DNA of 34,496 nt from an uncultured Chloroflexota bacterium (GTDB lineage Bacteria; Chloroflexota; Anaerolineae; Aggregatilineales; Phototrophicaceae). Below, piece by piece: positions 27,640 to 34,496 of this stretch. Both the position numbers and the translations under genes were made by a program. How positions within the stretch are numbered: the first letter of the stretch is position 1; each line of letters starts with the position of its first letter. The notes under the pieces were generated by a model. That model was not told the origin of the DNA. It searched no databases and saw only the letters and a list, made by a program, of their open reading frames with translations. Location: positions 1-34,496 of the forward strand of contig CAIPFY010000181.1 in NCBI GenBank assembly GCA_903864435.1, read 5' to 3'.

Positions 27640-29135
27640 CGTTCAACCACCCGTTGATTACGCCGCTGCCGCTGCCGACCAATTACATTCGCATTCAGGC
27701 ACGCCGCAGCGCCATCGTCGAATCCTTCCGTGCGGCAGACCCGCGCAGCGCGTTGGCGGGCGGTTCGGCCATTGACCAGTTGATCCAGACCAATACACCC
27801 ACAGCGACCAGTTCACCGACGGTGACGGCCAGCGCAACGGGTACTTCGACGGCGACCGCAACCTTTACCCCCACGGCGTCATGGACTCCGCTGCCGCCGT
27901 TTAGCTGCGATCTGATTACCGCGAACGGCTTTACGGTCAATGGCGGTCAGATTATGGCGGATCTGCATAATGGGAACGCTGACTCGACCTTCCTGATGCG
28001 GGTCGTCGTGAAATGGCCGACCATTCTGGACTATCCGCAGATGTCGCTGTTCGAGATGTCGTTGAATGGTGTGGCACACTGGCGTGGCCGCGCCCTGTCG
28101 GATATCAACTCTGCCACTAACACGACAGATACGAGTGCCGGTCTATCCACGCCGATGAACTTCTTTATCGGCACCTCTGAATCGGATCGTACTGTGGCTT
28201 CGCAGGAAACGGCGCTGTGGGCATCTACGTTCAGCAGCGGCCCCGCGCAGATTCAAGAGTATACAAGCATCAACGACTACGGCGGGACGACCTTCTACTT
28301 CTACAACCCGCTTCAGCCGTCCACACCCTGTCAGGTGACTCTGTATCTGCCGACGCCGACGCCGCGCCCGACGGTCAATGCTCGCACGCCCAGCCCGACG
28401 CCGACTGCGACGCCATCCTGCGCATCGAACCAGATCAGCATTCGCTTCGCTGGCTATCAGAGTTTCGGTATCGCACGCTTTGAAATCACAAGCACCCGTC
28501 AGGCGGTGGCGCCTATCACCAACTTCACTATCAACTGGTCGCAACTGGCTGCCGGGGTGCTGACGTTGGATCGGGTGTCCGCTGTGGCGCCGTTCGGACA
28601 GCCCAACAGCGTGACCATCTGGCAGGCGAGTAGTTTGACCCAAGATGCGACGCCTTCTACTATCGGTCGTTCTGAAGGAACATGGGTGCAGAACTACACC
28701 ATTGACCCGGCACGCCCCGGCAACCCCACTGTGGTTTCGATCTATGTGGATTTCGGCGGGGTGGGCGGCTACCTGACGGATATTGGTTATGCAGCAGGTG
28801 GCGCGAATTTCAATGGAACGATATTCCGCATTAGCTGTGGTACGCAGACGACCGGCGGAACCGGTGGCGGGACATGGTATGGCGGTGAAGGCGACATCAC
28901 GATGGCGAATAACCCGACGCCTGCGCCGACAGCCACAAGAGGGCCGACCAATACGCCTGCGCCGACGCTGACACCTTCCAAGACAAACACGCCCTCTCCG
29001 CCGACCAAGACGCCGACGATTGGGCCGTCGAACACGCCTAAACCGGCGACGAATACGCCGACGGCCACCAAGCCGCCGACCCCGATTCCGCCGCCCACAC
29101 TGCCGGGTGGTGGGTGTATTGACAACTGCGGTTAG
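27624..29135 (+). CDS. Thr/Pro-stalk extracellular protein; probably the C-terminal part of the preceding TadE-like gene
   Basis: 503 aa; begins mid-domain with VTVTFNHPLITPLPLPTNYIRIQARRSAIVESF (TadE C-terminus), no signal peptide, then Thr/Pro-rich segments and C-terminal CIDNCG. Confidence 0.7.
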   Translation: MYVTVTFNHPLITPLPLPTNYIRIQARRSAIVESFRAADPRSALAGGSAIDQLIQTNTPTATSSPTVTASATGTSTATATFTPTASWTPLPPFSCDLITANGFTVNGGQIMADLHNGNADSTFLMRVVVKWPTILDYPQMSLFEMSLNGVAHWRGRALSDINSATNTTDTSAGLSTPMNFFIGTSESDRTVASQETALWASTFSSGPAQIQEYTSINDYGGTTFYFYNPLQPSTPCQVTLYLPTPTPRPTVNARTPSPTPTATPSCASNQISIRFAGYQSFGIARFEITSTRQAVAPITNFTINWSQLAAGVLTLDRVSAVAPFGQPNSVTIWQASSLTQDATPSTIGRSEGTWVQNYTIDPARPGNPTVVSIYVDFGGVGGYLTDIGYAAGGANFNGTIFRISCGTQTTGGTGGGTWYGGEGDITMANNPTPAPTATRGPTNTPAPTLTPSKTNTPSPPTKTPTIGPSNTPKPATNTPTATKPPTPIPPPTLPGGGCIDNCG

Positions 29136-29160
29136 CCGCGCTCAATCCAGCAGACGTAAC

Positions 29161-29195
29161 CCGAAGCCCCCGCATTTGCCGGGGGTTTCGGTTTA
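29161..29195 (+). terminator. Intrinsic terminator-like hairpin after the stalk protein
   Basis: CCGAAGCCCCCG-CATTTGC-CGGGGGTTTCGG (12 bp, one wobble) followed by TTTAAG. Confidence 0.65.
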
Positions 29196-29199
29196 AGAA

Positions 29200-29251
29200 C
29201 CTCACCCCCTGCCCCCTCTCCATCACGCTGAGTACAACTAAGAGAGGGGGT
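29200..29251. repeat. Possible REP/MITE-remnant-like inverted repeat
   Basis: CTCACCCCCTGCCCCCTCTC...GAGAGGGGG: 9 bp inverted arms (29212-29220/29242-29250) with 21 nt between. Confidence 0.35.
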
Positions 29252-29292
29252 AAATTCAATAATTTGAAATGCACATGGGCTAGGTGTGGTAT

Positions 29293-29321
29293 TTGACGTT
29301 TAAGAAAATGTGTTCTACTAT
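29293..29321 (+). promoter_or_regulatory. Candidate sigma70 promoter TTGACG-17-TACTAT
   Basis: -35 TTGACG 29293-29298, 17 bp spacer, -10 TACTAT 29316-29321, upstream of the 29352 start. Confidence 0.6.
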
Positions 29322-29351
29322 TCTGTCTCCGCAATTTATCTCCGGTGAATG

Positions 29352-30587
29352 ATGATGCGTTTGATAACTCCAACGATTGCCCGCCGCCTCGTGGTGAGCC
29401 GCCAACGGCTGGCAGGTGCGTATCCGCAGGCCGGGGCTGCCGCCATGCTGGATGTGATACGCGATTTAGGCTGTTTGCAGCTTGACCCGATTAGCGCTGT
29501 GTCTCGCAGTCATACGCTGGTGCTGCGCAGTCGTTTGGGGGCGTATGATCGCGCCGACCTTGACCGGCTGTTGTGGCAGGAGCGCAGCCTGTTCGAGTTC
29601 TGGGCGCATGCCGCTTCGATTGTGCTGACCGAAGACTATCCGGTTCATGCCTTCCAGATGAACGTGTGGCGTGAGAGCGCGTCGGCATGGGGCGAACGGG
29701 TGCGCCTGTGGGTTGAACAGAATGCAGGGCTGCGGCAGCATATTCTGGAGGAGATCAGCGCGAAAGGGGCGCTGCCTTCCAGCTATTTTGAAGATTCGTC
29801 GGTGGATTCGTGGTATTCATCCGGCTGGACATCCAACCGCAATGTGAGCCAGATGCTCGGTCATTTGTGGGATACGGGCGTGATTATGGTGGCGAACCGC
29901 AAGAACAACCATCGCTACTGGGATTTGGCGGAACGCTGCCTGCCGGAGTGGACGCCGCGTGAACCCCTGCCGCCCCACGAACTGACCGCCCGCGCCGCGC
30001 AGAAATCCTTGCGTGCGCTGGGCGTGGGAACGGCTAAACATATTCAGGCGCACTACACGCGGTCGCGTTATCCTGAACTAGGCGCGGTGTTAAAGACGCT
30101 GGAGGCCGACGGACTGATTGAGCGCATCCAGATTCAGGATGGCGGAACGGAATGGTCGGATACATGGTATATCCACCGCGCCGATTTGCCGCTGCTGGAG
30201 CGTTTGGAGGCGGGCGACTGGCAGCCCCGTACCACACTCCTATCCCCATTTGACAATTTGATTTGCGACCGCAACCGCACCGAACGGCTGTTTGATTTTA
30301 ACTTTCGCATCGAGATTTATGTGCCGAAAGTCAAACGCCAGTATGGATACTACGTGCTGCCGATTCTGCATGGGGATCGGCTGATCGGGCGGATTGACCC
30401 GCTGGTTGATCGCAAGCAAAACACGCTCACGGTCAATGCGGTGTACGCTGAACCGGATGCACCTGCTGACCGCGAGACTGCCCGTGCGGTGGCCGATTCC
30501 ATTCAAGAACTGGCTGCATTTGTGGGCGCAAAAGCGATACACTACGGGAGCGAGAAGCCCGCAATTTGGAAACAGGCTTTGCAGTAG
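29352..30587 (+). CDS. AlkX/YcaQ-like winged-helix DNA glycosylase (HTH_42 family)
   Basis: 412 aa; LGCLQLDPISAVSRSHTLVLRSRLGAYDRADLDRLLW, LFEFWAHAASIV, LLSPFDNLICDRNRTERLFDFNFRIEIYVPKVKRQYGYYVLPILHGDRLIGRIDP; QLD fits the QxD motif of the YcaQ branch. Confidence 0.88.
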   Translation: MMRLITPTIARRLVVSRQRLAGAYPQAGAAAMLDVIRDLGCLQLDPISAVSRSHTLVLRSRLGAYDRADLDRLLWQERSLFEFWAHAASIVLTEDYPVHAFQMNVWRESASAWGERVRLWVEQNAGLRQHILEEISAKGALPSSYFEDSSVDSWYSSGWTSNRNVSQMLGHLWDTGVIMVANRKNNHRYWDLAERCLPEWTPREPLPPHELTARAAQKSLRALGVGTAKHIQAHYTRSRYPELGAVLKTLEADGLIERIQIQDGGTEWSDTWYIHRADLPLLERLEAGDWQPRTTLLSPFDNLICDRNRTERLFDFNFRIEIYVPKVKRQYGYYVLPILHGDRLIGRIDPLVDRKQNTLTVNAVYAEPDAPADRETARAVADSIQELAAFVGAKAIHYGSEKPAIWKQALQ

Positions 30588-30593
30588 GAGTGA

Positions 30594-31529
30594 ATGATTC
30601 TCATGTTGTTGATTATCTGCGCCAATCCTGCCGTTGATCGTTCGTTGACGATTCCGAATTTGACGGTTGGGGCGGTGAACCGTACTCATTCTTCGATGAC
30701 GGCGGCGGGCGGCAAAGGGTTTAATGTGGCGCGTGCGACTCATACGTTGGGTGGCGCGGCAACCTGCGCGAGTTTTGTGGGCGGACGCACCGGGCGCTGG
30801 TTGGCGGATTTAGCCGAAGCCGAAGGGCTGGATGCGCGTTGGACATGGATTGAAAGCGAAACGCGCATCTGTTCGATCATGGTTGATCCGGTGGCGGGGA
30901 CGGCTACGGTGGTCAATGAGCAGGGGCCGCAGGTCACAGCCGCCGATTGGGCGGCTTTCGCGGGGGATGTACAGGCCGCCGCCGCCGACTGTGCGGTTGC
31001 GGGCTTTAGTGGCAGTTTGCCGCCCGGATCGCCGGTGGAGGCTTATGCGCGGCTGGTGCGCGATCTGGCTGGCACGCGCCCCGTTTGGGTGGACAGCAGC
31101 GGCGCATCTCTGAAAGCCGCGCTGGAAATTCCCGGCATTGGCTTGAAGGTGAACGGCGAGGAAGCCGGCGCGATTCTGGGGCGCAACATCGAATCGGTGC
31201 CGGAGGCGCTGGCGGCAGCGGATGAACTGCGGGAGCGCGGGCTGGCGGCGGCGGTGCTGACGCTCGGCGCGGAAGGCGCGGTGATATCGCATCCAGAAGC
31301 GCGTGGTTGGGCGAAACCGCCGCGCTTGAACGTGTTGAGCGCGGTTGGCAGCGGTGATTCGTTCTTCGCCGGACTGCTGCTGGCGCTCTCCGAAGGCCGT
31401 CCTGTGGCGGATGCGCTGTGCCGTGCTGCCGCAGCCGGTGCCGCGAATGCGCTATCGGTGGGCGGCGGCAGTTTTGCGCGGGCGGATTTTGACCGGATTT
31501 ACAGCGAAACCCGCTTTCAGGGGTTATGA
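30594..31529 (+). CDS. PfkB-family carbohydrate kinase (1-phosphofructokinase-like)
   Basis: 311 aa; NPAVDRSLTIPNL N-terminus, GGKGFNVARATHTLGG, VGSGDSFFAGLLLALSEG anion-hole motif. Confidence 0.88.
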   Translation: MILMLLIICANPAVDRSLTIPNLTVGAVNRTHSSMTAAGGKGFNVARATHTLGGAATCASFVGGRTGRWLADLAEAEGLDARWTWIESETRICSIMVDPVAGTATVVNEQGPQVTAADWAAFAGDVQAAAADCAVAGFSGSLPPGSPVEAYARLVRDLAGTRPVWVDSSGASLKAALEIPGIGLKVNGEEAGAILGRNIESVPEALAAADELRERGLAAAVLTLGAEGAVISHPEARGWAKPPRLNVLSAVGSGDSFFAGLLLALSEGRPVADALCRAAAAGAANALSVGGGSFARADFDRIYSETRFQGL

Positions 31530-33098
31530 ACTGGTTTGAGTGGCGCTCAGGGTGATCTGTGGCGTTTTGAGATAGCTTTGCCGCGTGATAGCCGTTTGCT
31601 GGAACTGCGCGGGCGTGAGCAATCCCCACAGATCATCCGGCGTCATCAGTTGGCCTGCGCCAGCATCGGCATAGCGTCGCAGCCAGCCGAAGAAAACCTC
31701 GGTTCCTAGATTGTCGCGCAGATCATGAAGCATCTGCACGCCGCGCAGGTAAACGGCGTTGATGTAAGCGCGGCGCGAATTAAAATCGTAGACGGTTTCA
31801 TCCACGAAGCCTTCCGGCGCGAAACGCTCCACGCGGAACTCCCACCACCACTCCTTCAGGCCGGGGTAGAATTCCTCGATGAACACATATTCGCTGTAGG
31901 TCGCCAGCGCCTCATCCAGCCATGGATAGCGGGCTTGATCGCTGCCCACCCGCGCATACCACCATTGATGGGAGATTTCGTGGACGGTAATGAGCATCAG
32001 GTAGGATGTGGGGCCGCCAAAACTGCGGAAATATTCCCCGCCGACGAACACGATTCCGCTGAATTCCATCCCGTCCGGGAAGTCCCCCTGTACGATGACG
32101 AGGCGTTCATAGGGATAAGCACCGAACAGGTCGGTGTACATATCCACGCTTTTGACAGCCGAATCCAGCGCGAAGGCGGCGCTGTTGATTGGCCCTGCAT
32201 CGGTTTGTAGAATCGCGTCGTCGTAGCTGTAGACTTCAATTTTGACGCCGCTGGCGGTGTGCTGGGAAGCCATCTGGAAGCCTTCGCCCAGACTCAGACT
32301 GAAGTCTCTCGCCTGTGTTAAGGTGGAGTGCCAGTGTCCCGGATTGTTGTCGAGGATAGCACCGGGCGCGGCGATTCGCAGGTTGTCGGGCGCGTGAGTC
32401 ACCGTGAGGGTGACATCCCAATCAGCGGTTTCCAGCACTTCCTGTTCGCCGATTGGTATTTCCCGGTTGTTCACCCATCCGGCATCCTGATGGACGGCCA
32501 TTACCGGCAGCCATTGACCGAGGTTCATCTGACGCGGGCTGTATCCGAGATAGCCCTGATAGGCGTTGTCGCTGCTGAGATCAATCGGCGGGACATGGAC
32601 TTTGAACCCCAGTTCAATCTGTTGTGAACAGCCCGGTTGCAGTGGTTCAGGTAGTGCGATCGTCAGCCGTTGACCGGTCAGTTCATAGTTCGCTGCGCCG
32701 GATGGGGACAGGCTCACCGTGTCGAGGATGAACACTTCGGTGGTGCTGTTGGGGCGGATGTGAACTTCGAGCGCGGTCAGGGATTCGGGTGTTCGGTTGA
32801 TATAATGGATACGTTGTTGTACGATGAGCGACCGATTCGTGTAGTCGAGATCGGCGGTTATGATGTGCTGCGTGGTGGGCGCGTCTGGTGTCTGCTGGCA
32901 GGTATCGGCGGTCGGCGTGGCAGCAGGCGGCGGGCTGGCGATCGGCTGTCGTTCCCGGTTGAGCGTGGGAACCGGCGTAGACTGAATCACGCGGACGGTG
33001 GTCGGCGTGGGCGCGGCTTGTGGCGCACTCGCCTGACTGAGCGCACAGGCCGTCAGCGTCAACAGCAAAATCGGAAGGGTGAAGCGCGGGATTTTCAT
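31524..33098 (-). CDS. M1-like (gluzincin) metallopeptidase, lipoprotein
   Basis: ORF 31524..33134; likely ATG at 33098 (MKIPRFTLPILLLTLTAC lipobox). HEISHQWW zinc site (31959-31982) plus downstream WLDEALATY. Confidence 0.85.
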   Translation of the reverse strand: MKIPRFTLPILLLTLTACALSQASAPQAAPTPTTVRVIQSTPVPTLNRERQPIASPPPAATPTADTCQQTPDAPTTQHIITADLDYTNRSLIVQQRIHYINRTPESLTALEVHIRPNSTTEVFILDTVSLSPSGAANYELTGQRLTIALPEPLQPGCSQQIELGFKVHVPPIDLSSDNAYQGYLGYSPRQMNLGQWLPVMAVHQDAGWVNNREIPIGEQEVLETADWDVTLTVTHAPDNLRIAAPGAILDNNPGHWHSTLTQARDFSLSLGEGFQMASQHTASGVKIEVYSYDDAILQTDAGPINSAAFALDSAVKSVDMYTDLFGAYPYERLVIVQGDFPDGMEFSGIVFVGGEYFRSFGGPTSYLMLITVHEISHQWWYARVGSDQARYPWLDEALATYSEYVFIEEFYPGLKEWWWEFRVERFAPEGFVDETVYDFNSRRAYINAVYLRGVQMLHDLRDNLGTEVFFGWLRRYADAGAGQLMTPDDLWGLLTPAQFQQTAITRQSYLKTPQITLSATQTSS

Positions 33099-33234
33099 TC
33101 GGCGCATGTTAGCGCGGTCATCCGAAATTGCCAATAGGCGCTTGTTCTACGCTTTGCATTTTGATGAAGGCAACCTTTGGCGCTCCGGCGTGTTCTTGTG
33201 CATAGAGTGTCTGTTTTTCACGGAGGACTGGGAT

Positions 33235-34155
33235 TTGGAACCCTCGTTAAAGACCCAACTGCGCGGTTTGGTGCGTTTGACCCGGTGGAAGGAACATCTG
33301 CCCTTTGTTGTCCCGCTAACGGTACTGGGGGCGCTGCTGGCCGTTGTGAACCACGACAGCCTCAATCTGGACTGGCGCTTGGGCGCGGTGATTGTCGGGA
33401 ATTTCCTCGTTGTCGCTTATGCGTTCATGATTAATGATATTGAAGATGCGCCGGATGATGCGCGGGAGGCGGATCGTGCCTCGCGCAATCCGATCACCTG
33501 TGGCGAGATCAGCGTTCGCACCGGGTATCTGGCGTGTCTGGTTGTGGCGCTGCTCACGCTGGGGGCGTTTGCGCTGGCAGGCGGTTCGGCGCTGTCCGTC
33601 GGTGCGATCACGCTGGTGCTGTCTCACCTGTATTCGTGGCGGCTTGTCCGGTTGAAGGCGTGGGCGCTCACGGATGTGGTTTCGCATTCGCTCATGCTCA
33701 GCGGATTGCTGCTGGTGGCCGGTTATTTCACCTACGATACACAACCGGGCAAGGTCTGGTTGGTCGCAGTTGCGGTCACGTTAGTATCGGTTTACGGTCA
33801 GCTGTACAACCAGCTGCGCGATTATGCTATGGACAAGGCCGCAGGGTTGCACAATACGGCGATTGTTCTGGGCGAAGCGCCGACAAAAATTGTGATGTAT
33901 GGCTGTATCCTGCTGGCGGTGGCTTGCCTGCTGATCGCAATCGTGCAGAGTGTGTTCCCGCTGTGGTTAGGCGCGGTACTCATCGTCAGTGTGCCGGTTA
34001 GCCGCTTACTCAGCCCGAATAAGGGGCGCGACATGCGCGGAACGGTGTCGGTGGACTTCAGCGGATCGTTCCAGTTGCAGATTATGACCGCTGTCAACCT
34101 GACGGTGGCCGTGTGGTTCGCGTGGGTGGTGGTTTCGCAAGTGTTCTCGCTCTAA
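33235..34155 (+). CDS. UbiA-family prenyltransferase
   Basis: ORF 33079..34155; TTG 33235 preferred (GGAGG at 33222-33226, 8 nt spacing). Motifs NDIEDAPDDAREADRASRNPI and YNQLRDYAMDKAAGLHNTAIVLG; multiple TMs. Confidence 0.82.
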   Translation: MEPSLKTQLRGLVRLTRWKEHLPFVVPLTVLGALLAVVNHDSLNLDWRLGAVIVGNFLVVAYAFMINDIEDAPDDAREADRASRNPITCGEISVRTGYLACLVVALLTLGAFALAGGSALSVGAITLVLSHLYSWRLVRLKAWALTDVVSHSLMLSGLLLVAGYFTYDTQPGKVWLVAVAVTLVSVYGQLYNQLRDYAMDKAAGLHNTAIVLGEAPTKIVMYGCILLAVACLLIAIVQSVFPLWLGAVLIVSVPVSRLLSPNKGRDMRGTVSVDFSGSFQLQIMTAVNLTVAVWFAWVVVSQVFSL

Positions 34156-34180
34156 CCCTTTGGTTGTCCCATGCGTGTTC

Positions 34181-34218
34181 AATAGGTCAGGCCATGTGCC
34201 TGACCTATTTTGATTCTT
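34181..34218 (+). terminator. Intrinsic terminator
   Basis: AATAGGTCAGGC-CATGT-GCCTGACCTATT perfect 12 bp stem followed by TTTGATTCTT. Confidence 0.8.
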
Positions 34219-34242
34219 ATGGCGGAGGCTGGCTGCATCTCC

Positions 34243-34248
34243 TATAAT
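34243..34248 (+). promoter_or_regulatory. Candidate -10 element TATAAT
   Basis: Perfect TATAAT 51 nt before the ATG at 34299; weak -35. Confidence 0.35.
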
Positions 34249-34298
34249 GGACATTAGCGGTGATCTGTTTCGATGCTGATAACTGGGGATGGCAACGC

Positions 34299-34496
34299 AT
34301 GGCAAATGGCGTAGCGACAAAAGGCCGCATTCTAATCGTGGATGATATTCCCGATACGGTGGATTTGGTGCGAGATTGGCTAGAAACCTATGGTTTTTCA
34401 GCCATCGGTGTGACGAGCAGTCTAAAAGCGTTGGAACTGGCAGAATCGGAAAGCCCGGATTTGATTTTGCTGGACGTGATGATGCCTAAGATGGAC
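34299..34496 (+). CDS. Response regulator receiver protein (truncated by window end)
   Basis: Open to window end: MANGVATKGRILIVDDIPDTVDLVRDWLETYGFSAIGVTSSLKALELAESESPDLILLDVMMPKMD; canonical DD pair and phospho-acceptor D. Confidence 0.85.
   Translation, partial: MANGVATKGRILIVDDIPDTVDLVRDWLETYGFSAIGVTSSLKALELAESESPDLILLDVMMPKMD

Noticed and set aside
28787-29125. Val/Gly-rich minus-strand ORF (GVGVGGLVAVGVFVAG...)
   Set aside because: Mirror translation of the Thr/Pro-rich repeats of the stalk protein; not an independent repetitive protein.
27800-29130. Thr/Pro-rich repetitive DNA as a possible CRISPR or tandem-repeat array
   Set aside because: No constant repeat/spacer periodicity; explained by degenerate TPTP coding linkers.

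Overview
The window is a GC-rich, densely packed bacterial chromosome segment. Chloroflexota/Anaerolineae-like ancestry is my inference from gene style (TadE/TadG-like proteins with Thr/Pro stalks, runs of GT-C-like membrane proteins, many TTG/GTG starts); I could not check it. I see no rRNA, tRNA, CRISPR array, transposase or phage module. Contents: (i) two minus-strand YfhO/GT-C-like membrane proteins; (ii) a C4 zinc-ribbon coiled-coil protein, a NACHT-HEAT STAND NTPase and a GNAT acetyltransferase; (iii) more polytopic membrane proteins (GT-C-like, plus one O-antigen ligase/Wzy-TPR protein), giving eight in the first 17.4 kb, with a small DUF4177-like protein embedded; (iv) an apparent signalling operon of a PspA/IM30-like protein, a multi-GAF histidine kinase and an OmpR-type response regulator, then a second OmpR-type regulator whose phospho-acceptor Asp is Ser; (v) a surface locus of TadE-like, vWA/TadG-like and TadE-like proteins, where the last is split by an apparent -1 frameshift from a Thr/Pro-rich stalk protein; (vi) an AlkX/YcaQ-like DNA glycosylase, a PfkB sugar kinase, an M1-like lipoprotein peptidase, a UbiA-family prenyltransferase and a truncated response regulator. 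The items most worth a second look are the frameshifted TadE-stalk gene, the phospho-dead receiver(s) in the PspA-linked signalling locus, the vWA protein with a large insertion and Ca-loop-like motifs, and the glycosylation-type membrane cluster lacking any soluble glycosyltransferase. I found no unequivocally new system.
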